From a virus, in IMG/VR virus record IMGVR_UViG_3300017697_002774, positions 1 through 46,487 of that record: DNA of 46,487 bases; one strand, written 5' to 3'. Position numbers and translations under genes: made by a program. The notes under the pieces are model-generated. The model was not told the DNA's origin and did no database searches. It was given only the letters and a program-made list of their open reading frames with translations. This document shows, piece by piece, positions 25,101-35,820 of this stretch; the first letter of the stretch is position 1; every line of letters begins with the position of its first letter.

Positions 25101-28100
25101 CATCATTCCCGTCATCAGTCTCAGTACCAGCAACTATGCTAGTCGCGTAATATGTGAACTGCTGTACTTGTAAGACATTCCAACTAAAGAATTTACTTGT
25201 GATAGATCCCGTAGTATTATTAACTAGTTCGTTGTCATCACTCATCCATATATTAAACAATGCTTCATCAATTGTTGAACTATCAGTCCAATCATTTTGA
25301 TCAAATATATTGACAACACTTTCTGTCGATGAAGTCTGTATGCCAGTTTCAAGACCAGCCAGTGTATTGAATTCTCTGTTGCCTAAATTAATTTGTAAAT
25401 TAGTCGATGAAATATTTATTCTATTTGCGACAACAGATACAGTTACATTATTTATTGGTGCTGCTAATAGTGCTGCGTTTATAAAATCAACAGCGTCAGT
25501 CGCATTGCTATTCACATTTGTAAGTGCACCAGTTGCATTAGTTGTTGCTGGGAATGCTAAAACAGAATTCGCTGTACCACTTATTTCCAATGTAGTAAAT
25601 TGAGTGAATTCAGTAGTTGCTACTTTTTCTATTCTCACTTTATTTGCAACAACAGATACGTTATACGCAGTAGTTAGTGCAGTGTCAATTGCTGCTGCTA
25701 TGAATACTTCATCCATCAATTGACTTTGAAGTTCTTGCGTAGTAACAGTATTATATGTACCAGTTGCAATACCGAATTCAGTTGAACCATTAGTGAATTG
25801 AATTGTCAATTGTGCATTGATATTTCCGTTTGCATCCAATACAACTGCAACTCTGGTAGTATCTTGTTCGTTGTTGACACCAGTTACATTTGCTACCGAA
25901 CTGATCGCAGTTTTTAACTGTTCTTTGTCCATTGTTATAACAGATGAAAAACCTAATAGATTAACTGTTATATCTACAACACCATTAGCATCATCACCAT
26001 CTACGATAGGAGTGTTAAATGTAATTATTTGGGTATTTTCATCATATGTATAATCAGATGCGATAAGTGTATATGCTGCGGTGTTTCCACCGGGCACAAC
26101 ATCAATCGTACCTACTGTAAATGATGCCATATTAGTTGTTATCGTCACACTAGTAACAGGTGCTGCTTCTGCTAAGAATACCTCAGTCGTATCGGTTCCT
26201 GGTGTAGGTGTTATAACAGTAGTACCATAAGGTTCTAAATCAACAACGGTAGAATTTATATTTAAAGTCATGCCAGTAACATCAGATGACGAAGGATTCA
26301 CATTAGTTACTGTGTAAGGATTTCCATCATGCGGTGCAGATACATCAATAACAGTAACAAGTGCATTACTTACTAGATCAATTGAGTTACCATCAACAAT
26401 AATGTTATTTGGTGATAACACTGATGGACTTGTTATACTTTCGATAATTATAGAATTATAAACAAACTGTTCTTTATCAAACCAAATATCAACTCCGTCG
26501 ATAGACGCAGAGGGCTCAAGCGGGTCATCGGTTACATTACGATGTGGGAATGTAGGATCAGTCGCAGTGCCCAAAAATACCAAGTCTGAGGGTGCAGTGT
26601 TATATCCTATATAGTCTACATTACAACTCTGTAATTTTCCTTCAAGTCTTACCTTGTCGCCAAATCTATATGATGTTGTGCTACTCCATGTGTTTATATT
26701 GGCGTAACCACTTGTTGCATCAAATAAAGTTTCCAAATCATCTATATTAAATATAACATTATCTGCTTCGGTGTCAAGTAAATCACCTGCTGTTAGCAAT
26801 GTAGTTTTGTTCTGTTCATAAGATAGTGTTTCAAATACTTGTGGATTTTCTTTATTGACAAACACAATATCAGGACTACTAAAATCAATAACAGATGGAT
26901 TCACTGTAACATCAGATGGAGTAATCTCAATTTCAGTTGATTTGGTTATTAAAGTATCGCCAAAATTACTCTGTCTAAACATGAATTCTTCATCTATATC
27001 AATGGTACTATTACCATCATTTATAAGTTTACTTCGCCCGATACGCTGTATTACAGACTTTGTACCCTTTGATTTAATAACTCCTTGAAAGAATTTACTG
27101 ACTGCTGTATCTGATAAATTTAACTTAGAAACCCAATCTCTGCTAACATTATTAATCATTAAGTTTTCTGCTTTGGTAATTTGCTTATTAAATTTTTCTA
27201 CGTTAAAGTCGTATAAATTAGAAATTTCCTCAACAGTTGAATCGAAGTTCTGAATTATTGTATTTTCTCTAACCAAGAATCCGGGTGCTTGCTTTGCGCC
27301 AGTCCAGTTACGAGTTCGCTGTCCAATCAATTTTAATCTCTGTTGTCTGATATTAGTTACATCATCAAAAATAATTTCATTGAATTGCGTTAAATTATTT
27401 AACAAAATAGCATGTTCATGTGTTACCATCGCAGTGCCGATACTAGCCATAGCATTCACGCCGGGCTTTGTTTCAACTGTCAATGAATTGGTATCACGAG
27501 TTATAAGTAGATTAGATGCTTCAATTGTGCTACGACTATCGTCTGATATTGAATTTAACTTTTCTGGTAATGTGTTATATTCTAACACAACATGTGCTGT
27601 ATTAGCAAATGATATTTTTTCATCAAGTGGTATAACAAATGTATCATTTACATCTGCGCTGATAGCCCATTGTGCAAAACTATATGCCTTAGCATCTCCT
27701 GTTGTTCCAAATTGATAACCGACACTATCTAAGTATGCATAATTTCCACGGATAAAATTATATACATCTTGTACGCGAGAAAACTGGGCTTCATATTCTG
27801 CAATAGATACTGCATCTGAATATTGTTTATATTTCTTGATAGTCACATCATCATTCAAATTAATATTGACATGATTATTGACATTTGACATTAGTGGTTC
27901 AAGAAATTTAAATTGTTGTTTATGATTACTAATTCCATCTACTGTAAAACTTGTTGTATTTTTTGTAACAATAATATTACACGCAACGTGAATATCTGAT
28001 GGTGAACTAGTATACATTATTAATGGTGCATCTATTTGGTTTAATGAAAACTTTCCATTACCACCAGATTCAGTTTCAACGTTCAGTAAATGGGGTGCAG

Positions 28101-31100
28101 TAAATCCACCCAATTGTTGTATTAATCTTGTATCACTAAGAGTATAATTAGTAATGATATTTTCTGCAATAAAATTTCTCTGAATATATGTTGTTTGTGC
28201 TTGGTTAATTCCAGCACGATACTGTAGTCCTTCACGGTTTATATTAATATCAAATGTTGCTAATGGAAGATCATCAGGCAAAACAGTTGCTGAACGTAAT
28301 TCAATTGTTGGTGTAGTTGTGTACTTACTACCTCGTGACGTTAATGTAACACCGATTATTTTACCTGTGGAATCTAAATCCAATGTGGCAGTTGCTTCGT
28401 TTGTAAAATTATCACCACTAATATATATTTCAATATCAGATGGAAAACCAATCTCACTTGATGCAACAGTTATTGCGTCTACATATGCATTTGATATTTC
28501 AGATGTATTATCATAGACCATATCAGTATTGATGAGATCATTAGTGAATCGGTTAATAGTCATACCAGTGATATTTGTAAATGAATCGTAAACATTTGTC
28601 TGGAAGAAATCGGTCCATGCTTTAGTTGGATTTAATTTAACGACTGCGTCTACCATTGCTGCATGTCCACGTGAACTATTGCGCCACTCAAACTCAACTG
28701 GTCCCCAATCGCCAAATACGAATGGCTTTGCTCTATCAACGGATGCAGGTGTACCTAACACAACTGATGGATCTTCTAATGCACCAACATCGGTCACTGG
28801 ACTCTTTGTTGAGAAATCCCAGTAATATCTTGCGTAATATAAATCTTGCTTGATTGGTGTGCCTGGTTCGCTAACTAGGCCATCAGTAAATGCATTTAAC
28901 ATCGCGGTTCGTTGCGCACCCGCTAACCAACTGTAGTGATTATCCCACCATGTAGGCTTATCAGTATACCCAAGCATATGCCAAGGTGTGATATGCGGTG
29001 TTGCTGTACCAAATAATAAACTGTACGCACCTTTCCAATGACCCGGAAGATTAGATTCCAAATGACCTTTTGCTATTGAAATAGATGAATAATTCCAAGT
29101 AGTGGAGTCAAGTGCATCAAAATAATTTGCGGGATTTAATGTAGTATGTGCTGACTTTGTGTACCAATCTTTAAAATATTTGTCTACATAGTTGTCTATT
29201 TTATTTAATGTATACCAAGTACCGCGATGCTGTGATGGTAGATATTTCATGAAACTGTTCACATAACGTGTATCTTGTTTCTTCATTCCATTATACACAC
29301 GAGTCTCTATATCGTATAATACTGCTGCAACTGGATCAAAGTTAATGTCATTAACTTTTTCTAAATCAGCATTCGCTTTTAATGGATACACACTTCCATC
29401 ATGTCCAATTAATTCATTAGAAATAACTTGAGGAACATATGTATGTGATAATCCAAGTTTAGTCATACTTGCTGGAACATTGCTATCACTATCCATTTGA
29501 TAATAATATGCTCTCATAGAAGTGACTTGACTGTCTGTGAATTCCACTGGAATAGTAGTCAATTGTATCTTACTTCCGTCTAATGTATAATCTTTACCTA
29601 ATGTTAATAGACGAGTGACTGCTACATTATCGCTATCTCTGTTATCAGTGATATACAAATACATGTGATCTTTTCTGAAATCATCATTGTTGATTGTTAA
29701 TCCCAAATGATAGTCTATAGTACCAGCAACATACGCTACTTCTACATACTGTGACTTTCTAGAATATAACATATTTGATTGTTTATGTACCTGAGTTCCT
29801 TTGCGGGATTGTGTAATCGCTTCTATCACATCTAACGTAAGTGTACGAACATCACTATATGATTTTGTTTTATATAAACGCTTTGTCTGAGACATGACTA
29901 ATTGCTTGAATGACCACCAATCTCTTCCTTGCTCGGATAATGATGCTGCGACATTCATCCCATCAATACCATAACACAAATCATGCATAATACTAATGTC
30001 ATCATGCATAAATATTTCACCAGCATATGAGTTGACAATAATGCTCTTATGGTAGTTATTATCACCGAATGCATCACCTGAGAATCCAGGCGTACTTTCA
30101 ATAATACTCAACCAATGAGACAGTGTTTCTTGTATTGTAAATTCTTTTATGAATTCGTTATTTGCATTGTGTTGATGTACATCTGGTATCTGTATACGTT
30201 CAGCATTTCCAAGAACTGTACTATTACGATAATATTCCACATCTACTGTAGAGATATTATCTTCTTGGGATGCGACTTCAATATCTGATATAACTATGCT
30301 GTTTTCATTTATAGTATATTCGGATATTGGTAATTTTCTTCCATCAACATGCACAGTATGAAAAAACTCATCCTGTGATATATTCGTTACAATACGACCT
30401 CTATTAGTCGCTGGATCAGATAATGATCCGAATTCAAGTACAAATGATATCGTATCTGGTAATGTTATTGTAATTTCTTCACCAACAACTGAAGTAGGTG
30501 TGAATATACTTCCATCAGTGTTGTAGAATGTTAAATCCTTTGTCGATGTGATATCATGAAATACATATGATGCATTCTTGCCTAATATTAATTGTGGTTG
30601 ATTCGCTCTGCTTCTGTTATATACGCCTTCAGATAAAATTTCTGTGGTTGTTATATTTCCATCTCGTTCAAATACCAAGAACTCTTTATCAACTCTCCAG
30701 TCAGAATATCCAACTGGAATAGTAATATCGGAAGAATCTGCAAAAAGTTGAACACTATCCTTCGCACCTAATGAATACGCACTTGGTATATATGTACTTA
30801 CATTATTGATTCCCTTAACAAAGAAATAATATCCTGGGATTTCAACCACTGGGTGTCCAAAATCTCTTGAGTAAGCATAACGTTCTGTAAATAGATTATT
30901 CTCGAATAAAATATTGGCGCCCGTTACAGTATCTTTGTATGATAATGCGAAATTTAATTCACCGTCAACTGCACCTGTACCTACTTTGTACGAAAACACC
31001 TTACTGCTTACAAACGTAGTTCCATTGTAACTACTCAATGATGTACCTTGGTTATCGAATAATTTAAACAATGGTGCTGCGTTTGGTAATGTCTTATTCT

Positions 31101-32334
31101 GTGCTATTTTTATTATACCATCGTAATACATGTCACTCTTTGCATATGCACTAGTTCCTGATAATTCATCATTTAAGACAACAAATGTATCACCATCGGT
31201 GAATGTATCGGTGCGTTCTAATTCAGTTAATGTATCAGATACGCCTTTAATGTATATGCCATTTCCTGTTGCAATACGTGAGCCAGTTGCGGCTATAGTA
31301 GCGTCTAGTGATGATAATACATAATCTACTTGTCCTTTAAATACAATGTCAGTTGCATAATTTGCATGACCATGATCAGACATATGCATCAATGAATCGA
31401 ATTGTATAATAGGACGCTTGGCTCTATTTGCTGTTACAATAACAGTGCTTGGATCAAACGAAGTAATCAATGTTTCCAAATACAAAAGACTTTCTTTGTG
31501 TATCCAGTGATTTGCACGCGACCATGAACTTGAAATATTATCAGATGCATCAATTACAATATAATCTTTAATAGTATGTGGTTGTGCGACTGACTCTATA
31601 GAATAACTATAAGGTGTAGTATCAGTGAAAAACTTTCGTCCCGATGCATCTGTTAATAATTTAAAACTAATACGAGTACCAACGCCAGTTACTAAGTATG
31701 TGCTGTCTGCAATGGCTGCATCGTAACCTAAGAATTTTATTTTCAATCCATTGAATAACTCTACTGAATTTACACTGTCTGTAATTGTTCCTAATGGTGA
31801 ACCAGTAATGGTTGTTATCGGATTAGTATCTCCGGCAACTAAAAAGGTTGATTCATATACTGGTAGATCAGATGCCCAATAGTAAGAAACAAAATTTACA
31901 AACATATCTACATTGATAGGCGGTGAATATACATATGCATTAGAATTATATGCTGCATTATACCCATATTCGTCAAAATTCATTGCAACGCTATTTGCAA
32001 TATCATCTACTGAAATTGTATGCATAACATTACCCAATGCGTCAGTCGTTATAATACCTGGCTCTAATTGAGGTGCTGTGCTATTTGTGTTTAGGTAATC
32101 ATCATTATATCTAGTTAATGATTTACCAGACATATCTCCTACAAATGCATCAACATTTTCCATGTCACCTTTTGATATCATCTGATCAAATGTAGCATCT
32201 AACCATTTCTTATTAATGTCTGTCTTAAATGGAGTAGGTAACTTATTTACAGATTTGATTTCATTTACTGGGTAATCACCAGATCGCTTCGTAGGGTCTG
32301 TTTTCTCTTGTTTTGTAGATTTATAATTTTCCAT
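22186..32334 (-). CDS. Giant baseplate/virion structural protein (gp7 position)
   Basis: A single uninterrupted frame of 3,382 residues fills over a fifth of the window. The N-terminal part has YSPPINVDMFVNFVSYYW, a block seen in very large baseplate proteins of T4-like aquatic phages. A middle region has many beta domains. C-terminal sequences such as NEISGYINTVKPYHTKIKS are also typical of those proteins. It follows gp25 and gp6 exactly where T4 has the wedge proteins gp7 and gp8, so it probably replaces one or both in the baseplate. About residues 2210-2320 contain two copies of a short VSVVAN module. No enzymatic domain was recognised. Function is inferred from position and size. Confidence 0.75.
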   Translation of the reverse strand: MENYKSTKQEKTDPTKRSGDYPVNEIKSVNKLPTPFKTDINKKWLDATFDQMISKGDMENVDAFVGDMSGKSLTRYNDDYLNTNSTAPQLEPGIITTDALGNVMHTISVDDIANSVAMNFDEYGYNAAYNSNAYVYSPPINVDMFVNFVSYYWASDLPVYESTFLVAGDTNPITTITGSPLGTITDSVNSVELFNGLKIKFLGYDAAIADSTYLVTGVGTRISFKLLTDASGRKFFTDTTPYSYSIESVAQPHTIKDYIVIDASDNISSSWSRANHWIHKESLLYLETLITSFDPSTVIVTANRAKRPIIQFDSLMHMSDHGHANYATDIVFKGQVDYVLSSLDATIAATGSRIATGNGIYIKGVSDTLTELERTDTFTDGDTFVVLNDELSGTSAYAKSDMYYDGIIKIAQNKTLPNAAPLFKLFDNQGTSLSSYNGTTFVSSKVFSYKVGTGAVDGELNFALSYKDTVTGANILFENNLFTERYAYSRDFGHPVVEIPGYYFFVKGINNVSTYIPSAYSLGAKDSVQLFADSSDITIPVGYSDWRVDKEFLVFERDGNITTTEILSEGVYNRSRANQPQLILGKNASYVFHDITSTKDLTFYNTDGSIFTPTSVVGEEITITLPDTISFVLEFGSLSDPATNRGRIVTNISQDEFFHTVHVDGRKLPISEYTINENSIVISDIEVASQEDNISTVDVEYYRNSTVLGNAERIQIPDVHQHNANNEFIKEFTIQETLSHWLSIIESTPGFSGDAFGDNNYHKSIIVNSYAGEIFMHDDISIMHDLCYGIDGMNVAASLSEQGRDWWSFKQLVMSQTKRLYKTKSYSDVRTLTLDVIEAITQSRKGTQVHKQSNMLYSRKSQYVEVAYVAGTIDYHLGLTINNDDFRKDHMYLYITDNRDSDNVAVTRLLTLGKDYTLDGSKIQLTTIPVEFTDSQVTSMRAYYYQMDSDSNVPASMTKLGLSHTYVPQVISNELIGHDGSVYPLKANADLEKVNDINFDPVAAVLYDIETRVYNGMKKQDTRYVNSFMKYLPSQHRGTWYTLNKIDNYVDKYFKDWYTKSAHTTLNPANYFDALDSTTWNYSSISIAKGHLESNLPGHWKGAYSLLFGTATPHITPWHMLGYTDKPTWWDNHYSWLAGAQRTAMLNAFTDGLVSEPGTPIKQDLYYARYYWDFSTKSPVTDVGALEDPSVVLGTPASVDRAKPFVFGDWGPVEFEWRNSSRGHAAMVDAVVKLNPTKAWTDFFQTNVYDSFTNITGMTINRFTNDLINTDMVYDNTSEISNAYVDAITVASSEIGFPSDIEIYISGDNFTNEATATLDLDSTGKIIGVTLTSRGSKYTTTPTIELRSATVLPDDLPLATFDININREGLQYRAGINQAQTTYIQRNFIAENIITNYTLSDTRLIQQLGGFTAPHLLNVETESGGNGKFSLNQIDAPLIMYTSSPSDIHVACNIIVTKNTTSFTVDGISNHKQQFKFLEPLMSNVNNHVNINLNDDVTIKKYKQYSDAVSIAEYEAQFSRVQDVYNFIRGNYAYLDSVGYQFGTTGDAKAYSFAQWAISADVNDTFVIPLDEKISFANTAHVVLEYNTLPEKLNSISDDSRSTIEASNLLITRDTNSLTVETKPGVNAMASIGTAMVTHEHAILLNNLTQFNEIIFDDVTNIRQQRLKLIGQRTRNWTGAKQAPGFLVRENTIIQNFDSTVEEISNLYDFNVEKFNKQITKAENLMINNVSRDWVSKLNLSDTAVSKFFQGVIKSKGTKSVIQRIGRSKLINDGNSTIDIDEEFMFRQSNFGDTLITKSTEIEITPSDVTVNPSVIDFSSPDIVFVNKENPQVFETLSYEQNKTTLLTAGDLLDTEADNVIFNIDDLETLFDATSGYANINTWSSTTSYRFGDKVRLEGKLQSCNVDYIGYNTAPSDLVFLGTATDPTFPHRNVTDDPLEPSASIDGVDIWFDKEQFVYNSIIIESITSPSVLSPNNIIVDGNSIDLVSNALVTVIDVSAPHDGNPYTVTNVNPSSSDVTGMTLNINSTVVDLEPYGTTVITPTPGTDTTEVFLAEAAPVTSVTITTNMASFTVGTIDVVPGGNTAAYTLIASDYTYDENTQIITFNTPIVDGDDANGVVDITVNLLGFSSVITMDKEQLKTAISSVANVTGVNNEQDTTRVAVVLDANGNINAQLTIQFTNGSTEFGIATGTYNTVTTQELQSQLMDEVFIAAAIDTALTTAYNVSVVANKVRIEKVATTEFTQFTTLEISGTANSVLAFPATTNATGALTNVNSNATDAVDFINAALLAAPINNVTVSVVANRINISSTNLQINLGNREFNTLAGLETGIQTSSTESVVNIFDQNDWTDSSTIDEALFNIWMSDDNELVNNTTGSITSKFFSWNVLQVQQFTYYATSIVAGTETDDGNDAKVTLNAAHNVKVGDYVMLVNTTTTPNVDGIHRVTKLGNLAQPATFYIDKFIESDGTSESVFVLRSARFNSLADINTSASAGTLYNWNTGDLVWSTTDSVSGDAATQVYKYNGSAFVLTRENSTRVTNAKIANILIYDGDTEQTITEMEVFDPLRGIIPGVADRELDFKSSVDFAVYNTSTDLEYNIDEHNSWGKAEIGRTWWDTSKVRYYDYEQGDNAYRAKTWGKQFPSSSIDVYEWTKSSVHPEEWIDAVANSTEQYGLVATGEVYSVFDKSINENLYYYVTLDEWNDKLKKYDVVYYFWVKNKTNTEDNRLLSVKQIASIISNPTDNGIMWCAAIDSDAMIVNNVKYIVNDTSSVLQINMKSDTIDATHSESAHSNWTAIKENIDLIPDYWYTGLRDNLSEQVIETAYFTGTLPANESTVGQELPSESLHEYNRYGDDRELKFDNKIYSQGWFKDAWNARREAIYTINALLKRQNLVQELDGIWDRTIGSVIDTTNLDMNILWDFTDFVHVDRTEGNLPTIEVSSYEELAQVDNEVHTIVLFNIEGSITQLDKSEIFEWNTTSNEWILVEKKNATIEFNDFLYNKNLSNGWDNPACGWDGENWDTSPAAYMQYVIYACRYDLFIDEHIKNFNKLFFALVKYAVSEHDQVDWVYKTTYVHLNIITEVETGSAKPTKYNRSILNEISGYINTVKPYHTKIKSVLESYHVNDKFSAKMEELSRTMKITIGTNNLLDHNQYDYENPIITSGFNETPTDIIDSGGFTDVLTDVIESIEFISPTNLNNVHNEYRRSNINRTYNELVSFKVVTNTAGSVVDADTRTYAYIQDNWLNTSAFSLREDRESTITTDMEYTDTIITLATGHGVKFNTLGGFAYIDGEIIQYTQVNGDTLNNITRAMFGTINRKHSATTVIIDVTDEELSIFKSLKTYVVNGQYRTVPQFDFSSGKSILDVTVENSASQELQASEKGVS

Positions 32335-32342
32335 ATGTTACC

Positions 32343-35300
32343 TTAATTTGCCTTAATGTTTGTTTTTGTAATACTAGTTACGATATCAATATCTTTGACA
32401 GTTGCGTCAGGAATAAATAACTCATCTGTCAATGGTGTTATTTGAAATAATGAACCAAATACACTTGTAGAACTTTCTGGTACTATTACGAATGAACTTA
32501 TAACACCAATCAATTCGTTATGTACATATGCTGCCAATTCAGTGAAATAAAACGTTTCTCCAAAATCCCAAAGACTTATATCAAAGAAGTTATTGATTGA
32601 TGTAATAACCAATGCCTTTATATCGTTATCTGTTAAATTGATACCTGGGACTTTTATTACATTAAATCTTGATCTCAACTCTGGATCTGCTGCTGAACCA
32701 AATAATACCTTATATTTAACTGGGCGATAGATGATAGTATCGCTCATTGCTTTCTTTTTATTGACTACACTAGATTGATTGAATTGTCTGTTTAATTCAT
32801 CTATAGTTGGTGGATTTGGCTTATTCGCCAATACACGTGATTCTAATAACCAAGCCTTGAATGTATTATTATAATCTCTTGTTAACGTAAATATATCAAT
32901 AATGTTTGACAAACTAGGATCTACAATTTCATTTTCTGCTGGTACGTGAGTCCACTCAAATCTCAAATCTGACGTTGTTAGATTCGTCCCTGCAATATTA
33001 AAATATGCATCTGGATTATCTGCACGAGAACCAATTGAACTATCCAACAATGCAACAATAACTTTGTTTGATTGATATAAACCATTTGAATCTATATTAT
33101 ATCCCCATACATAAAATCTAATAAATTTTTCGGTAACAGTATCATATAGTTCAATGATGTCGCGATTTTTCTTTTTAGTGAATTCATTAATGTTATATTC
33201 ATTTGTTAAATTTGTAAATTCAATTTGGTCAGTTGCTATTTCATATCTAGATATACGTGTGGTTATATCATAACTATTATTTATTACACCAGTTCCTATG
33301 ATAGTAGGATCTACTTTAATCAACCATTCCAATGGACTAGTAGGTTCTGGTACTATTGCTGGTATTACATCCCAGTATGGATTAGTGGGAGTAGGATCAT
33401 CAGCAGCATTGTAAACATATTTCAAATAAAATTCTTGTCCACCAGATAGTGCGGCTAAAATATTCGTTTTTTCCAATGTTGTAAATTGCGTTGCAAATGC
33501 AGGATAGATCATATCTAATGAAGCATTGTTTGGTATCTCAATATCAAATGCAATCGCTCCGAGTCCAGTAATAGTTAATCCAGATGGTTCGCCTTGTGCA
33601 TCATCTATTCCTCTGCCATTTGCAAAAATACTTGATACTTTTGCCCAATATGTAGTTCCACTTAATGAGAATTTAACTAATGCACCTACTGTAATATACT
33701 TCAAGTAATGAGTTTGAGATATGCCTACACCCTTTATCGCGAGCAATGAATCAACAAAATAACCAGTTGTATTATCATTCGTCTGCCAATTAAATACTAC
33801 ATCAGCAGGATCTACCGCGACCATATCGCTTCTTAATAATTCAAATGCATCTTTAAATCCAGAATAATACAAGTTCAACAACTCATGATTTTGTATTGCT
33901 GTTTTTATATAATTTTCAAATACACTTTCGATGACAATATCATCAGTATGTTCTACTTGCAGTGCCGTGCTATCTTGTGTAAGTGTACCATCAGTACCAA
34001 ACAAATGTAGATTAGAGTATGTACCAGTTGGGTCGTATAATTTAGCATAACGACTATGACCACTGTGCGTTCTATTAACACTTTTTATTTTTAAAATATT
34101 CTCGCTTTGATTTAATAAAAAATTATTATAATCGTCGGCGGTAATCATTCTGTCCTGTGTTACGTAATTTCTTGGAGCATTTGTTTTTATTGTATCCAAT
34201 GTTTCTGCGCTACTTGCATTAACTACTGGTGATTTTAACTGTAATCCAACTATCATATTGTATGTGTTGCCATCTGCGCCACTGTAATTAATATTAATAG
34301 TTTTATTTGATATATCGTCTGGTCGCAATGTGTAAGATAGATTCTCACTTGTTCGATACCACACACGTATAATATTCTTTGGTATCTTTCCGAAATTCTC
34401 ATCAGTGAACATAATGCTGATCTGATTATTTTCTCGTGTCTTTACTGCAAATATTTCATCGGTTCCTGCTTTGATATCATTAAATATTTCATTTTGACCA
34501 AATACACTATCAACTTTAGTCCACTGAGTAATTACATTACCATCTGCATCAATTGATTGTACCCAGACATCTGAGTTATTAATGTTGGGCACATCTACAT
34601 CAAGTGAAAGATTGCTGATTGGACTGTCTATTATAAAATCCTTATACTGCAATGATCCTTGTTTAAATCCACAAAAGAAGCCAGATGTATTACTACCAAC
34701 ACCTTTGCCGTCATTTTTATATATCATTGTAAATGCAGATGTAGGATTGGGCGTTGATTCAATGATGCTACGATATTGACTATCGTAATCCAATGCGATA
34801 ACATCGAATGATGCACTTGAACCTGCTGCGCTTCCTTGTATTGAGAACTTAATTTGATCATTCAATGTGTTCAAATTATAATATTCAACTACTTGTCCGC
34901 CAATATTAATATTAATTCTTGGTGTACCAAATTGATTTCCACTAGAAAAAGCAGCATTAATAACTGTAATAAAGTCATCTATGTTATTGATATTAGAAGC
35001 ACTTTCATATCTAATTTCTTTACCAGCCAACGTAGTACCATCACTGCCAATTACTGTTTCATTAGTTTTCACACTAACTACTTTTAATTCACCAAATGCT
35101 GTTACATTTCGTCTTGGTTGATAACCTAAGAATTCTGCCAATTTAAATACGGCATCTTGTCGTACTGCTGTACTCAAGAAGTTGTTACGAGTATTTAAAT
35201 CTGCACGAAATGCTAAGTTATGACCAAACTGTGCGATAAGATCCAGTAGTGCTACGAATTCACTTGATTCAATCCAGTCATTATAATTCTCTGGATATTT

Positions 35301-35438
35301 TTCTCGTACATAATCGACCATTGTACTACGTATAGTAGCATAGTCATACGCTTGGAAATTCGCATTAATATACGAATCATATACTGCGGTAAAATCTTCC
35401 GCTGCAAATAACTTTGATTGTCTTACTGATTGTGTCAT
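32343..35438 (-). CDS. Baseplate wedge protein, gp6-like
   Basis: The 1,031-residue protein begins MTQSVRQSKLFAAEDFTAVY and soon shows DWIESSEFVALLDLIAQFGH and NNFLSTAVRQDAVFKLAEFL, the N-terminal signature of T4 gp6 and the related baseplate J family. T4 gp6 has about 660 residues, so this copy is longer, with extra beta-rich material in the middle. The C-terminal part has FGETFYFTELAAYVHNELIG, a region that in this family mediates ring contacts. In the baseplate gp6 dimers build the iris ring that opens during contraction. It follows gp25 by 3 nt. Confidence 0.9.
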   Translation of the reverse strand: MTQSVRQSKLFAAEDFTAVYDSYINANFQAYDYATIRSTMVDYVREKYPENYNDWIESSEFVALLDLIAQFGHNLAFRADLNTRNNFLSTAVRQDAVFKLAEFLGYQPRRNVTAFGELKVVSVKTNETVIGSDGTTLAGKEIRYESASNINNIDDFITVINAAFSSGNQFGTPRININIGGQVVEYYNLNTLNDQIKFSIQGSAAGSSASFDVIALDYDSQYRSIIESTPNPTSAFTMIYKNDGKGVGSNTSGFFCGFKQGSLQYKDFIIDSPISNLSLDVDVPNINNSDVWVQSIDADGNVITQWTKVDSVFGQNEIFNDIKAGTDEIFAVKTRENNQISIMFTDENFGKIPKNIIRVWYRTSENLSYTLRPDDISNKTININYSGADGNTYNMIVGLQLKSPVVNASSAETLDTIKTNAPRNYVTQDRMITADDYNNFLLNQSENILKIKSVNRTHSGHSRYAKLYDPTGTYSNLHLFGTDGTLTQDSTALQVEHTDDIVIESVFENYIKTAIQNHELLNLYYSGFKDAFELLRSDMVAVDPADVVFNWQTNDNTTGYFVDSLLAIKGVGISQTHYLKYITVGALVKFSLSGTTYWAKVSSIFANGRGIDDAQGEPSGLTITGLGAIAFDIEIPNNASLDMIYPAFATQFTTLEKTNILAALSGGQEFYLKYVYNAADDPTPTNPYWDVIPAIVPEPTSPLEWLIKVDPTIIGTGVINNSYDITTRISRYEIATDQIEFTNLTNEYNINEFTKKKNRDIIELYDTVTEKFIRFYVWGYNIDSNGLYQSNKVIVALLDSSIGSRADNPDAYFNIAGTNLTTSDLRFEWTHVPAENEIVDPSLSNIIDIFTLTRDYNNTFKAWLLESRVLANKPNPPTIDELNRQFNQSSVVNKKKAMSDTIIYRPVKYKVLFGSAADPELRSRFNVIKVPGINLTDNDIKALVITSINNFFDISLWDFGETFYFTELAAYVHNELIGVISSFVIVPESSTSVFGSLFQITPLTDELFIPDATVKDIDIVTSITKTNIKAN

Positions 35439-35441
35439 AAT

Positions 35442-35816
35442 TTATAACTCGCCTGATTCACGGTCAAACTTTAATTCAAGTTCAGTTGCCGTCGTTGTCG
35501 GTATATACAATAATTCTATTCTTATTGTCACCATATGTTTATCTTCTTCAACCCTAACGAATTCACTTGCTAAATTGAAACGCGGGTCATAATTAACAAT
35601 ATTCGATACTTCCTGTTGAATCAAATCAACTGTAATATCATCTAGTGGTTGAAATACATAGTATGGCAAATTACTACCAAACTCTGGGTTCGTCCATTTC
35701 TCTCCCTTACGGATTAAAAAATGATTACTCAAGTCCTGTTTAGCAAGTTCTAGATCAGATAGTTGTTTACTTGTATTTTTTTCACCAATCGTGGTGTAAC
35801 CGATTATTTTATTCAT
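35442..35816 (-). CDS. Baseplate wedge protein gp25
   Basis: This 124-residue protein has the gp25 fold features: an N-terminal KIIGYTTIG, a KQDLSNHFLIRKGEKWTNPE segment that nucleates the wedge and sheath, and a C-terminal beta region (HMVTIRIELLYIPTTT). T4 gp25 has 132 residues. It interacts with gp6 and the first sheath disc. No Shine-Dalgarno sequence precedes the ATG; instead a late-promoter-like motif ends 4 nt before it, so the transcript might begin at or near the start codon. Confidence 0.9.
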   Translation of the reverse strand: MNKIIGYTTIGEKNTSKQLSDLELAKQDLSNHFLIRKGEKWTNPEFGSNLPYYVFQPLDDITVDLIQQEVSNIVNYDPRFNLASEFVRVEEDKHMVTIRIELLYIPTTTATELELKFDRESGEL

Positions 35817-35820
35817 ACAA

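Noticed and set aside
22186-35438. Many 60-110 codon frames on the plus strand opposite the giant protein and gp6 genes
   Set aside because: They lie antisense to strong long genes, lack ribosome sites and show no protein-like composition; they are by-products of the codon use of the real genes.
35438-35450. TATAAATT directly before gp6 as a late promoter
   Set aside because: It uses the gp25 stop and gp6 start codons and leaves no room for a transcript start before gp6; chance from AT-rich junction sequence is likely.
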